Source of the DNA: Novosphingobium terrae
Lineage (GTDB): Bacteria; Pseudomonadota; Alphaproteobacteria; Sphingomonadales; Sphingomonadaceae
Direction: 5' to 3'
Assembly: GCF_017163935.1 (NCBI RefSeq)
Contig: NZ_JABVZR010000001.1
Coordinates: forward strand, 2,480,001 to 2,544,000
Length of the DNA: 64,000 nucleotides
Positions 1 to 8,773 of the stretch are shown here, in pieces (position 1 is the first letter of the stretch; the number at the start of each line of letters is the position of its first letter). Both the position numbers and the translations under genes were made by a program. The notes under the pieces are model-generated. The model did not search any database. It was given only the letters and a program-made list of their open reading frames with translations, and was not told where the DNA came from.

Positions 1-2051
1 ACATCGCCCCGCTGGCCAGCATCGATGACATCATCAAGTTCCAGCCCAGCGTCTGGAGCGAAAACCCCAACGGCCCCGGCATCGGCAAGGCCGAGACGAT
101 GGCGATCCGCGGCTTTCAGGATGGCCAGTACAACGTCACCTTCGATGGCATTCCCTTCGGCGATTCGCAGGATCTGCATCACACCACCTCCTCGCTGTTC
201 ATCGCCCATGCGCTGCAGCAGGCGCAGATCGATCGCGGCCCGGGCTCGGCCAGCACCATCGGCAAGGCCACGTTTGGCGGCACGGTGGGCTTCCTCTCGA
301 AAGACCCGCTCGATCACTTCGATGTCGATGCCTATGGCACGGCGGGCAGCTGGAACACCTTCGCCGGCGGCGGTCGTGTCGACACCGGCAACATCGGCGG
401 CTTCCGCATGTTCCTCGAAGGGCAGCATGAGCAGACCGATGGCTATCTGACGGGCTCGAACGAGAAGCGCACCAATGTCATCGGCAAGGCGATCTATGAC
501 GTCAGCCCGACCACGAAGCTGACCGCGCTGGGCAGCTGGAACCGTGAGAACCAGTACACCACGCAAGGCGCCACGCTTCAGCAGTACGCCCAATATGGCA
601 ACAATTACGGCCTGTGCTACAACACGGCGGCGATGTGCTATTATGGCTATCAGCCCAGCCGTTACGAGACCGACTTCGAATATATTCGCCTCGAAACGCA
701 GATCGGCCCGGTCAAGATCGACAATCAGGTCTACCATAACGGCTTCGTCCATGACTACACCGAGTCGAGCGACGCCTCTGACACCAACGTGGCCGACAAT
801 GGCGTAACCTTCTACAGCCCCACCAAGATCGGTTCGAAGGTCGCCACCTATGCCAGCGACATCAAGGGCAAGTTCACCGACGCGGTGGTCAGCACCTGGG
901 GCGATACGCTGCGCTTTGCCGTCAACACCAAGATGGCCGACATCAAATGGGGCGTGTGGTTCGATTCCCAGCATGACGACCGCTTCTCCGAAACCGTCGA
1001 CATTTCGCAGGGGGCCATCCCCGTCACCGGCAAGACGGGCACCGCCTATTCCTATATTTACGAAGACAAGGGCACGACGTGGCAGCCCTATCTTCAGGTC
1101 GACCTGCATCCCATCGAAGGCCTGACCATCAACCCCGGCATCAAATACACCAATTACAAGCGTGATCTCAACGCCACGCTCAACAAGAATGGCCCGAATG
1201 GCCTCACCAGCATCACCTATGATGCATGGCAGCCCTCGATCGCCGCGAACTATCGCCTTGCCGAGGGCTGGTCAGCCTATGCGCAGGTGGCGCGCGGTTT
1301 CCTTGCGCCGCCGATTGCCGTCTTCCAGGTGCAGGACCCCACGCAGCTCAAGCCCGAACTGACGTGGAACTATCAGGTCGGCACCGTGATCCACGGCAAG
1401 CACTGGAGCCTCTCGGCTGACGGTTACTACATCGATTTCAGCAACTTCCTCTCGCCGCAGACCACCATCGTGGGCGGCACGGCGGAAAGCAGCTATGTCA
1501 ATGCAGGCGGCGCCATCTACAAGGGTCTGGAATTCGAAGGGCAGTATGTGCTGGCCAAGGGCCTGTCCTTCTATGGCAATGCCACGCTGAACTCGGCCAA
1601 ATACAAGGGCACCGGCGCCACGCTGGAGGAAGCCCCCAAATGGACCGCCGCCACCGGCATCATTTACGAAAACAAGCACGGCCCCTTCGGCTCGCTGATC
1701 GGCAAATGGATCGGCCCGCGCTATGGCAATGACAATGGCAATGTCGCCATCACCGCCGGCTATCTCAACGGCAACACCGCCATCGCGGCAGGCACCATCG
1801 ACGATCCCACCAGCCATATCGGCACCACTTTCTCCGCCGATCTGGCCGCGGGCTGGCATTTCGACAAGGTCTATGGCCCGCTCCATCAGGTGACCGCCTC
1901 GATCAAGGTCGGCAATCTGTTCAACAGCCATCAGGTGACGGATTATGCCGGCACCCAGTCGGCGGTGCAGAGCGGCCAGCAGGCGGCCTACAACCTCTAT
2001 TGGCGCCAGCCGGGCCGCAGCATTTTCTTCAATCTGGAAGCGCATATCTGA
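1..2051 (+). CDS. TonB-dependent receptor, 5' part missing
   Basis: The reading frame is open from base 3 and ends at TGA 2049-2051, giving about 682 residues; the signal peptide and TonB box lie outside the window. The first 50 residues look like the plug domain (IDDIIKFQPSV, then MAIRGFQDGQYNVTFDGIPFGDS split across an internal Met that is not the start). The rest alternates short aromatic-rich strands typical of a 22-strand outer-membrane barrel. It would import a ligand across the outer membrane using TonB/ExbBD energy. The stop overlaps the next start (TGATG), so it is translationally coupled to a histidine acid phosphatase. That suggests a phosphorylated substrate such as inositol phosphates, which is inference. 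Confidence 0.9.
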   Translation, partial: IAPLASIDDIIKFQPSVWSENPNGPGIGKAETMAIRGFQDGQYNVTFDGIPFGDSQDLHHTTSSLFIAHALQQAQIDRGPGSASTIGKATFGGTVGFLSKDPLDHFDVDAYGTAGSWNTFAGGGRVDTGNIGGFRMFLEGQHEQTDGYLTGSNEKRTNVIGKAIYDVSPTTKLTALGSWNRENQYTTQGATLQQYAQYGNNYGLCYNTAAMCYYGYQPSRYETDFEYIRLETQIGPVKIDNQVYHNGFVHDYTESSDASDTNVADNGVTFYSPTKIGSKVATYASDIKGKFTDAVVSTWGDTLRFAVNTKMADIKWGVWFDSQHDDRFSETVDISQGAIPVTGKTGTAYSYIYEDKGTTWQPYLQVDLHPIEGLTINPGIKYTNYKRDLNATLNKNGPNGLTSITYDAWQPSIAANYRLAEGWSAYAQVARGFLAPPIAVFQVQDPTQLKPELTWNYQVGTVIHGKHWSLSADGYYIDFSNFLSPQTTIVGGTAESSYVNAGGAIYKGLEFEGQYVLAKGLSFYGNATLNSAKYKGTGATLEEAPKWTAATGIIYENKHGPFGSLIGKWIGPRYGNDNGNVAITAGYLNGNTAIAAGTIDDPTSHIGTTFSADLAAGWHFDKVYGPLHQVTASIKVGNLFNSHQVTDYAGTQSAVQSGQQAAYNLYWRQPGRSIFFNLEAHI

Positions 2052-3244
2052 TGGGGCGCGTTCTGACATCCTCAATGGTGGCACTGGCGGCGCTGATGGC
2101 GCTGCCGGTGGCCACCGGCTCTGCCCTCGCCGCCGAAAGCGCACCGGGCTGGACGCTCGACCGCGTGGTGGTGGTGATGCGCCACGGCGTGCGCCCGCCC
2201 ACCAAGGCTGATCCCCTGCCGCAAGCCATGGCGCCCGCGCCCTGGCCGACATGGGATGTGAATTGGGGCGAGTTGAGCCATCATGGCGAGAAAGCCGTGG
2301 CGCTGCTGGGCACCTTTGACCGGGCCAGCTACGCGCCGCTGCTGGGCACCGGCTGCCCCACGATCCATGCCGTGGCCGATACTGACCAGCGCACGGTGCG
2401 AACCGCTGAGGTCTATGTCGCGACGCTGCTGCCCGGCTGCACGGTGAGCGTGGAACACAAGGGGCAGAGCGAAAGCGATCCCCTGTTCCAGCCCTTCGAG
2501 AGCGGCAGCACCCTGCTCTCGCCCGAACAGACGCTGGCGGCGGCCAAGGGCGTGTTGCCGCGCGGCGGGGCTTTGGCGCTTGATCGCGATCTTGCGCCGC
2601 AATGGGCCATGATCGACCGCATCCTCCAATGCCATGCCGCTGCCTGCATCGCCGCCAAACCCACGGCCTTGAGCGCGGGCGAAGGCAAGGTGAAGCTGGC
2701 GGGCGCGCTGGGTCTGGGCGGCAGCTTTTCCGAAACGCTGGCGCTGGAATATGCCGATGGCAAGCCGATGAGCGAGGTCGGCTGGGGCCGCGCCAGCCGC
2801 GCGCAGATCACCAGCCTGCTGATGCTGCATGCTCAGGAATTCGCGGTGACGGCGCGCCCTGCTGCCATCGCCCGCGCCGGTTCCGCCAGACTGCTGGGCG
2901 ACGTGGCAACGGCGCTGGCCAGCCCGCAAGCCCCGGCGTTCAGCCTGTTTGTCGGCCATGACGGCAATCTGGCGCTGATCGGCGGCGCTTTGGGTCTGCA
3001 CTGGCACGCCGCCCAATTCGCCCCCGACGATCCGCCCCCCGGTGGCGCTCTGATCTTCGAGCGCTGGCACAATGCTGCAGGCCGCTATCGCCTGACGGTA
3101 CGCTTCCGCGCCCAGAGTCTCGACGAGATGCGCAACCTCACCCCGTCCGGGCCGAAATCTGTGCAGACGCTGCCTTTCGCCGCCTGTTCAGAGACCAATG
3201 ACTGCGATGCCGAAGGCCTGCGCAAGGCCTTGTCGCCCCAATAA
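2051..3244 (+). CDS. Histidine acid phosphatase (phytase-like), exported
   Basis: This is a 397-residue histidine phosphatase of the acid phosphatase/phytase branch. The catalytic RHGVRPP motif is at residues 44-50 (phospho-histidine nucleophile) and the acid/base HD pair is at about 303-304 (VGHDGN). The ATG at 2051 overlaps the receptor stop and gives a signal peptide with an ALAAES-type cleavage region near residue 28, so the enzyme should be periplasmic. A longer frame from 2000 exists but would place the signal peptide internally. The likely reaction is release of orthophosphate from phosphomonoesters, possibly phytate. Coupling to a TonB receptor fits uptake followed by periplasmic dephosphorylation. 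Substrate is not provable from sequence. Confidence 0.87.
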   Translation: MGRVLTSSMVALAALMALPVATGSALAAESAPGWTLDRVVVVMRHGVRPPTKADPLPQAMAPAPWPTWDVNWGELSHHGEKAVALLGTFDRASYAPLLGTGCPTIHAVADTDQRTVRTAEVYVATLLPGCTVSVEHKGQSESDPLFQPFESGSTLLSPEQTLAAAKGVLPRGGALALDRDLAPQWAMIDRILQCHAAACIAAKPTALSAGEGKVKLAGALGLGGSFSETLALEYADGKPMSEVGWGRASRAQITSLLMLHAQEFAVTARPAAIARAGSARLLGDVATALASPQAPAFSLFVGHDGNLALIGGALGLHWHAAQFAPDDPPPGGALIFERWHNAAGRYRLTVRFRAQSLDEMRNLTPSGPKSVQTLPFAACSETNDCDAEGLRKALSPQ

Positions 3245-3248
3245 ATCA

Positions 3249-3280
3249 TGCGGGGAGGAAGGTTCATCCCCCTCCCCGCA
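3249..3280. terminator. 10-bp perfect hairpin after the phosphatase gene
   Basis: TGCGGGGAGG (3249-3258) pairs perfectly with CCTCCCCGCA (3271-3280) across a 12-nt loop, five bases after the stop codon. There is no T-run behind it, so it is at best a weak or Rho-assisted terminator or an mRNA 3'-stabilising hairpin. Confidence 0.5.
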
Positions 3281-3394
3281 CCGCGACAAGTATGAAAACT
3301 TGTAAAGCACAGCATTGTGATGCTGCAGACTCCCACAACACATGGCACAGTGAGCATAAGGCGCCCCCAAATCCTTTCGCCAAGGACTTCACTT

Positions 3395-4123
3395 ATGCCA
3401 CTGACCAACAGACTGACCGCAGAACTCTTCGGCACCTTCTGGCTTGTCTTCGGAGGATGCGGCAGCGCGGTGCTTGCCGCTGCCTATCCTGCTCTGGGGA
3501 TTGGCTTTACCGGTGTCGCCCTGGCCTTTGGCCTGACGGTTCTGACCATGGCCTATTCCATCGGCCATATTTCGGGCTGCCATCTCAATCCGGCGGTGAC
3601 GGTCGGCCTGTGGGCTGGCGGGCGCTTCCCTGCGCGTGACATCATTCCCTATTGGATCGCCCAGCTGATCGGCGCCACCGTGGCCGCCTATCTGCTGCTG
3701 CACATCGCGCAAGGCGCTCCGGGCTTCGAGCTTGGCCCCAAGGGCCTTGCGGTCAACGGCTATGGCCCGCAATCGCCCGGCGGCTATTCGCTGGAATCCG
3801 GGCTTATCATCGAGATCGTGCTGACATTCGGCTTTCTGGTCGTCATTCTGGGCGCGACGGACACGCGTTCACCCTCGGGCTTTGCGCCGATTGCCATCGG
3901 ACTGGCGCTGACGCTGATCCATCTGATCAGCATTCCGGTCACCAACACTTCGGTCAATCCGGCGCGCAGCACCGGCCCCGCGCTGCTGGTCGGCGGCCTT
4001 GCGCTGAGCCAGTTGTGGGTGTTCTGGATCGCGCCGATCATCGGCGCCCTGCTGGCCGGTGGCTTCTACCGCCAACTCGCCCCGCAGCCCCTGCCGCCCG
4101 CCATCAGCGGCGAACCTCTGTAA
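3395..4123 (+). CDS. aqpZ: Aquaporin Z-type water channel
   Basis: This is a 242-residue MIP-family channel for the inner membrane with six hydrophobic helices. The two half-helix NPA boxes are visible as HLNPAVT (Asn about 65) and SVNPARST (Asn about 188). The Arg after the second box and nearby His/Thr match the narrow AqpZ water-selective filter rather than a glycerol facilitator. E. coli AqpZ is 231 residues. ATG 3395 is chosen because AAGGAC lies about 7 bases upstream and the protein then begins directly before TM1; the frame is open from 3317 but that extension is not family-like. It converges with the LysR gene 14 bp away. Confidence 0.93.
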   Translation: MPLTNRLTAELFGTFWLVFGGCGSAVLAAAYPALGIGFTGVALAFGLTVLTMAYSIGHISGCHLNPAVTVGLWAGGRFPARDIIPYWIAQLIGATVAAYLLLHIAQGAPGFELGPKGLAVNGYGPQSPGGYSLESGLIIEIVLTFGFLVVILGATDTRSPSGFAPIAIGLALTLIHLISIPVTNTSVNPARSTGPALLVGGLALSQLWVFWIAPIIGALLAGGFYRQLAPQPLPPAISGEPL

Positions 4124-4137
4124 CCACACGCGAGGGG

Positions 4138-5070
4138 CTAGATATCCCCCAGCCCCTCCAACTCGCGATCATGCGCGCCCAGTTGCACGAACTGGTCGAG
4201 CAGCCATGAGGCAGCGGGGCCCGGCGGCGTATCGCGCCGCCACACGCCCGCAAAACGATAGGTCCCGCCCGGATGATCGGGCATATGCAGCTTGACCAGA
4301 GTGCCTGCCGCCAGATCGCCCTCGATCATATGCTGCGGCATATTGCCCCAGCCGATACCCTCGCGCAGCAGAGCATGCTTGGCGCCCAGATCGGCCAGAC
4401 GCCAGGTGCGCGGGCTCATCACCGAGAAATCCTGACCCTCGGTAAAGCGTGAGCGATCGGTCAGCACCAGCTGCACATAGTCACGCCCCGCGCCCGGCGC
4501 GATATGCTCCATAAGCCCAAGCGGATGATCGGGCGCCGCCACCGGCACCATCGGCACCGATCCGGCGCTGATCGCCTCGATGCCCTTGACCCCCGCCGCC
4601 AGAGGCCCCGAAATCCCGACCACCGCCGTGCGATCCAGCACCATGGAGGGCACCGCGCCCAGCGCCTCTGTATGCAGGCGCAGCTGCACGGTGGGATACA
4701 TTTCACGGAAGCCGCGCAGCACGCGCCCCAGCCTTTCGGCGGGCAGCATCACATCCACCGCCAGATCGACCTCGGCCTCCAACCCGTCGAGCAGGCCTTT
4801 CACCTTGGCGCGCAGCCCATCCATGCCCTGATGGATCGCGCGTGCCTCGGCCAGCAGGGCGCGCCCCGCCGTGGTCAGCACCGGCTTGCGTGAGCCTTCG
4901 CGCTCGAACAGCATCACGCCCAGCTGGGTCTCCAGATTGACCACGCCATAGCTGATCACCGAGACGGCGCGCCCAAGCTGGCGCCCGGCGGCGGCGAAGC
5001 TGCCCGCATCCACCACGGCCAGGAAAATGCGCAACTGATCGAAGGTGGGCGTACCGGGATCACTCATCAT
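4138..5070 (-). CDS. LysR-family transcriptional regulator
   Basis: This is a 310-residue LysR-type regulator. The N-terminal winged helix-turn-helix reads FDQLRIFLAVVDAGSFAAAG, followed by the linker helix and an effector-binding domain (about residues 95-300). Two adjacent ATGs (5070, 5067) are equally possible starts. It is divergent from an alpha/beta hydrolase operon. A TTCAA-N14-TTGAA palindrome begins at its start codon and a near-copy precedes the pirin gene, so autoregulation plus control of the hydrolase and pirin genes is inferred. The inducer is unknown; neighbouring genes suggest oxidative or electrophile stress. Confidence 0.9.
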   Translation of the reverse strand: MMSDPGTPTFDQLRIFLAVVDAGSFAAAGRQLGRAVSVISYGVVNLETQLGVMLFEREGSRKPVLTTAGRALLAEARAIHQGMDGLRAKVKGLLDGLEAEVDLAVDVMLPAERLGRVLRGFREMYPTVQLRLHTEALGAVPSMVLDRTAVVGISGPLAAGVKGIEAISAGSVPMVPVAAPDHPLGLMEHIAPGAGRDYVQLVLTDRSRFTEGQDFSVMSPRTWRLADLGAKHALLREGIGWGNMPQHMIEGDLAAGTLVKLHMPDHPGGTYRFAGVWRRDTPPGPAASWLLDQFVQLGAHDRELEGLGDI

Positions 5071-5093
5071 TCAACTTTCTGGAACATTTTGAA
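5070..5093. promoter_or_regulatory. Putative LysR operator, site 1
   Basis: TTCAA (5070-5074) and TTGAA (5089-5093) form an interrupted palindrome with a 14-bp spacer between the divergent LysR and hydrolase genes. The surrounding 40 bp are closely repeated at 7890-7940. LysR regulators usually bind interrupted palindromes between themselves and a divergent target. Confidence 0.55.
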
Positions 5094-5198
5094 CATCTTT
5101 ATGCTGGTTTCCTGCAATATCCGCAAGGGCTAATCAGGCATCAGCAGACGCCAAGCGGCAGTTCTGAAACGCTTTTACCCCCAATCAGGAGACCCGAC

Positions 5199-6026
5199 AT
5201 GCCCTTCATCACCACCACCGACGGCACCGAGATTTTCTACAAGGACTGGGGCGCGAAGGATGCCCAGCCCATCGTCTTCCACCATGGCTGGCCGCTCAGC
5301 AGCGACGACTGGGATGCGCAGATGATGTTCTTCCTTGCCAAGGGCTACCGCGTGATCGCCCATGACCGCCGGGGCCATGGCCGCTCGACGCAGGCCGCCA
5401 CCGGCCATGACATGAACACCTATGTCGCCGATGTGACCGCCCTGACCGATGCGCTGGATCTGAAAAACGCCATCCATATCGGCCATTCCACCGGCGGCGG
5501 CGAAGTCGCGCGCTATGTGGCTCAGGCCAAGCCGGGCCGGGTCGCCAAGGCGGTGCTGGTCAGCGCGGTCTCGCCGATCATGCTGCGCGGCGAAAGCAAT
5601 CCTGACGGCGTGCCGATGGAGGTCTTCGACGGCATCCGCGAGCAGGTCGCCACCAACCGCAGCCAGTTCTTTTACGACTTCACCCTGCCCTTCTTCGGCT
5701 ACAACCGCGAGGGCGCGCAGGTGAAGGAAGCGGTGCGCCTCAACTGGTGGCGCCAGGGCATGAACGGCGGCGCGCTGGCGCATTATCTGGGCATCGCGGC
5801 CTTCTCGGAAACCGACTTCACCGCCGATCTGAAGGCCATCACCGTCCCCACGCTGGTGATGCATGGCGAGGACGACCAGATCGTGCCTTTCGAGACCACC
5901 GGCAAGCTGGCCGCGCAGATCGTGCCCGGCGCTCAGCTGAAGGCCTATCCCGGCTATCCGCACGGCATGCCCGTCACCCATGCCGATGTGATCAACGCCG
6001 ATCTTCTGGCCTTTATCCAGCAGTAA
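5199..6026 (+). CDS. Alpha/beta hydrolase of the non-heme chloroperoxidase type
   Basis: This 275-residue cytoplasmic enzyme has no signal peptide and shows a complete catalytic triad: nucleophile elbow GHSTGG (Ser97), acid in GEDDQIVP (Asp225 or Asp226) and His255 in GYPHGMP. The N-terminal HHGWPLSSDDW segment is the usual oxyanion-loop region of cofactor-free haloperoxidases and arylesterases. These enzymes hydrolyse esters and can form peracids; halogenation is a side activity. A good Shine-Dalgarno (CAGGAGA) precedes ATG 5199. It heads a co-directional group with genes at 6048, 6667 and 7092 (gaps about 20 bp or less) behind the LysR operator. Confidence 0.9.
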   Translation: MPFITTTDGTEIFYKDWGAKDAQPIVFHHGWPLSSDDWDAQMMFFLAKGYRVIAHDRRGHGRSTQAATGHDMNTYVADVTALTDALDLKNAIHIGHSTGGGEVARYVAQAKPGRVAKAVLVSAVSPIMLRGESNPDGVPMEVFDGIREQVATNRSQFFYDFTLPFFGYNREGAQVKEAVRLNWWRQGMNGGALAHYLGIAAFSETDFTADLKAITVPTLVMHGEDDQIVPFETTGKLAAQIVPGAQLKAYPGYPHGMPVTHADVINADLLAFIQQ

Positions 6027-6047
6027 GCCTCAGGAAGGAGCAGGCGC

Positions 6048-6662
6048 ATGACACAGGTTCAAACCCTTGGATCATACAGGCATGTAGCGGTGGATGTCGC
6101 CGGATGGGACAGCACTGCCGCCACGGTCGATCTGTCATGCGCCTGCATGTTCACCCATGAGGCCCATGGCGCCACGCTGGGTGGCGGACTTGCCCACCTC
6201 GATCAGGCGCTGGGCGGCACGCTGACCACCATGCGCAAGGATGGCCTGTTCAAGGCGGAGCGGGGCGAAAGCCTGTTCCTCTCCAACCCGCCCGCCGGGG
6301 TGGCCGCCAAGGCGCTGCTGGTGTTCGGTCTGGGCGCGCCCGAGGACTGGTCGCCCGCCGTGATGGAAGGTGCGGTAAGACAGGCGGTTGGCGCAGCATT
6401 TTTCCGCCCGATCCGCAGCATCGCTCTGGCCGCCAGCATGCTGGATGGCGGGCTGACGCCTGCCGAAACTGCCGGGGCCTCCCTCGCCATGCTGCACGGA
6501 CTGACCGGCGCGCTGGATGCCGCGGCCCATCTGCGCGCCATGAATTTTGTCGAGCCCCTGACGCTGACCCGCTGGGTCTTCGATGTGGGCGCCGAGCGCT
6601 TCGATGCCGCCGCCGCTCAGTTCCGCAGCGAGTTGGCGGCGATCTCCGACTTGAAAGGATAG
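6048..6662 (+). CDS. Leucyl aminopeptidase (M17) N-terminal-domain-like protein
   Basis: This 204-residue protein resembles only the macro-like N-terminal domain of M17 leucine aminopeptidases. The stretch AKALLVFGLGAPEDWSP matches the strand-turn of that domain, and the preceding GGGLAHLDQALGGTL fits its first helix. The metal-binding catalytic domain is absent, so peptidase activity is not expected; a regulatory or ligand-binding role is possible. AAGGAG sits 7 bases before the start. It lies 21 bp after the hydrolase gene and 4 bp before the next gene, so it is probably in the same transcript. Family assignment is moderate because only one domain is visible. Confidence 0.7.
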   Translation: MTQVQTLGSYRHVAVDVAGWDSTAATVDLSCACMFTHEAHGATLGGGLAHLDQALGGTLTTMRKDGLFKAERGESLFLSNPPAGVAAKALLVFGLGAPEDWSPAVMEGAVRQAVGAAFFRPIRSIALAASMLDGGLTPAETAGASLAMLHGLTGALDAAAHLRAMNFVEPLTLTRWVFDVGAERFDAAAAQFRSELAAISDLKG

Positions 6663-6666
6663 CACC

Positions 6667-7071
6667 ATGCAAGCTGCTCCCCCTGCCCCTGTCGTCACGC
6701 AGGAAATCCGCGTCACCGATGCTCAGGGCCATGCCCGCATCGTGCTCTCCGCCAGGGATGGCACGCCCACCATCCAGCTGCTGCGCGGCGATGACACGCC
6801 CGGCGCCACCATCAGCCTCGATGCCGCAGGTCGCCCGGCGATCCGGCTGGCCAACCCCGCGCCCAACGCCCCCACGGCCTCGCTGGAGATCGATGACAAG
6901 GGCGCTCATGTGAAGTTCGACCGGCCCGGTGGCGCGTCTTCCTATGTCTTCCTCAACAATGCGGGAGGATCGGGTATCGTGCTGATCGACGCCCGGGGCG
7001 CCCGCAAGGCCGGGATCGTTCTGGCGCCCGATGGCACCATCTCCCTGCAGGGCATCACGCCCACCCCGTAA
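6667..7071 (+). CDS. Unknown 134-aa protein with beta-repeat pattern
   Basis: I do not recognise this family. The 134 residues consist of repeated short units of about 20 residues with the pattern hydrophobic-x-hydrophobic-x-D-x-x-G-x-P-x-I (RIVLSARDGTPTIQL, TISLDAAGRPAIRL, SLEIDDKGAHVKF, IVLAPDGTISLQG). This suggests a small beta-solenoid or stacked hairpin fold. There is no signal peptide or membrane segment. AAAGGA precedes the start, and the gene is tightly spaced in the hydrolase operon. Confidence 0.75.
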   Translation: MQAAPPAPVVTQEIRVTDAQGHARIVLSARDGTPTIQLLRGDDTPGATISLDAAGRPAIRLANPAPNAPTASLEIDDKGAHVKFDRPGGASSYVFLNNAGGSGIVLIDARGARKAGIVLAPDGTISLQGITPTP

Positions 7072-7091
7072 CGCCCTTCAAGGACACCACC

Positions 7092-7802
7092 ATGGCCTCC
7101 ACCTCTACACCGCCCCGTTCTTCCCCGCTGCCTCTGCTGCTGTTGCTGCTTTCGGTCACAACGGGCCTTGTCGATGCGATCAGCGTACTGGGGCTGGGCA
7201 AGGTCTTCACCGCCAACATGACCGGCAACATCGTCTTTCTGGGCTTTGCCGCCGTGGGCACGCCGGGCTTCCATCCGCTCTCCTACATCGTGGCGATCGG
7301 CGGCTTTCTGGCCGGGGCCTTTGTCGCCGGGCATATCGGCAAGCAGCAGGAGGGCGGCCCGCTTCACCGCTGGCTGATGCGCGCTGCCATTATCGAGGCA
7401 GCCTTGCTGTGGGCTGCCGCTGGCGTCTCGTGCTTCTTCGATGTCGCCACGCAATCGCCCGATGCCGCGCTGTTGAGCATTGTGGTGCTGACCGCTCTGG
7501 CGATGGGTTTCCGCAATGCCACGGTGCGCCAGTTGAAAGTGCCCGATCTCACCACCACCGTGCTGACGCTGACGTTGACCGGCCTTGCCGCCGACTCCAG
7601 CATGGCGGGCGGTGCCAACCCCAACTGGCAGCGCCGGGTGGCCAGTGTGGCAGCGATCTTTGCAGGCGCGGCGCTGGGGGCATTCCTGCTGGCACTTCCC
7701 AGTCCATGGGGCGGAATGGCGCTGCCTCTGGCGCTGGCCGGTGTGCTGATCCTTGGCGGGACGGCGGCCTGCGCGCTGCATCCGGCCTCTCGCGAAGGCT
7801 AA
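7092..7802 (+). CDS. DUF1275 (YoaK-type) inner-membrane protein
   Basis: This 236-residue protein has about six to seven hydrophobic helices. The signature TGLVDAISVLGLGKVFTANM followed by TGNIVFLGFA is typical of the DUF1275/YoaK family. The function of the family is not settled. AAGGAC precedes ATG 7092. It is the last gene before an intrinsic terminator at 7832, so it closes the LysR-linked hydrolase operon. Confidence 0.88.
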   Translation: MASTSTPPRSSPLPLLLLLLSVTTGLVDAISVLGLGKVFTANMTGNIVFLGFAAVGTPGFHPLSYIVAIGGFLAGAFVAGHIGKQQEGGPLHRWLMRAAIIEAALLWAAAGVSCFFDVATQSPDAALLSIVVLTALAMGFRNATVRQLKVPDLTTTVLTLTLTGLAADSSMAGGANPNWQRRVASVAAIFAGAALGAFLLALPSPWGGMALPLALAGVLILGGTAACALHPASREG

Positions 7803-7831
7803 AACCCTCTCAACACAGTCTTTCATTAAAG

Positions 7832-7867
7832 GCCCGTGCCCCGCGAAACGCGTGGCGCGGGCTTTTT
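7832..7867 (+). terminator. Intrinsic terminator of the hydrolase operon
   Basis: GCCCGTGCC (7832-7840) pairs with GGCGCGGGC (7854-7862) with one T-G wobble, and the second arm is followed directly by TTTTT (7863-7867). It sits 29 bp after the DUF1275 stop. Confidence 0.8.
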
Positions 7868-7894
7868 GCGTTGCCCTCCGCACAAGCGCAATCA

Positions 7895-7918
7895 TTCAAC
7901 TTTATAGAACATCTTGAA
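7895..7918. promoter_or_regulatory. Putative LysR operator, site 2
   Basis: TTCAA (7895-7899) and TTGAA (7914-7918) with a 14-bp spacer repeat the arrangement at 5070-5093. The blocks ATCATTCAACTTT, GAACAT, TTGAAC and TTTAT are shared at the same or nearly the same spacing. It lies about 100 bp before the pirin start, so the upstream LysR protein probably controls both units. Confidence 0.55.
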
Positions 7919-8019
7919 CTCATTTATCCAGCTAACCTGATGGACGAGTCGCCGCTAGAACCACTCCATCAGGACAGCAGACCACCCCCCCGGTCACCGT
8001 CCTTCACAGGAGAAGACCT

Positions 8020-8718
8020 ATGATCGAACTGCGCTCTTTCAACAGCCTTGGCGGTGCCAACCATGGCTGGCTCAACGCCAAGCACCATTTTTCCTTCGCC
8101 GATTATTACGATCCGGCACGCACCAGCTGGGGCAATCTGCGCGTGTGGAACGATGATATCATCGCCCCGCAGACCGGCTTCCCCCCGCACCCCCACCGCG
8201 ACATGGAGATCATCACCTATGTCCGCGAGGGCGCGATCACCCATCAGGACAATCTGGGCAACAAGGGCCGCACCGAGGCCGGCGACGTTCAGGTGATGAG
8301 CGCGGGCACCGGCATCACCCACAGCGAATACAATATGGAGGATATCGCCACCAAGATCTTCCAGATCTGGATCGTGCCCACCCGGCGCGGCGACCAGCCG
8401 AGCTGGGGCGCCCGCCCCTTCCCCAAGGGTGAGCGCGCCGGGCAATTCGTGGTGCTGGCCAGCGGCTATGACAATGACGACGACGCCCTGCCGATCCGCA
8501 CCGATGCCCGCATCGTGGCCGCCACGCTGAAGGCTGGCGAAACGGCGGAATATCCGCTGGGCAAGGACCGCCGCGGCTATCTGGTGCCTGCCATCGGCGC
8601 GGTTCAGATCGATGACATCCGCGTGGGCACCCGTGACGGCGCCGCGATCAAGGATGTCGATGTGCTGAAGGTCACCGCGCTGGAAGACACCGAGATCGTT
8701 CTGGTTGACGCTGCCTAA
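8020..8718 (+). CDS. Pirin-family bicupin protein
   Basis: This is a 232-residue pirin (YhhW-like). The N-terminal cupin metal site is complete: His57 and His59 in PPHPHRD, and His101 and Glu103 in THSEYN. Bacterial pirins bind Fe(II), and several oxidise quercetin or respond to redox stress. It has no signal peptide, so it should be cytosolic. CAGGAGAA precedes ATG 8020. It is followed by OsmC and Dps genes, and a LysR-type palindrome shared with the hydrolase promoter lies upstream. Confidence 0.93.
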   Translation: MIELRSFNSLGGANHGWLNAKHHFSFADYYDPARTSWGNLRVWNDDIIAPQTGFPPHPHRDMEIITYVREGAITHQDNLGNKGRTEAGDVQVMSAGTGITHSEYNMEDIATKIFQIWIVPTRRGDQPSWGARPFPKGERAGQFVVLASGYDNDDDALPIRTDARIVAATLKAGETAEYPLGKDRRGYLVPAIGAVQIDDIRVGTRDGAAIKDVDVLKVTALEDTEIVLVDAA

Positions 8719-8773
8719 ATCCCCCCTGTGGCCGGTATCCCTCTGCCGGCCACCTTTCTACGAAAGACAAGCC

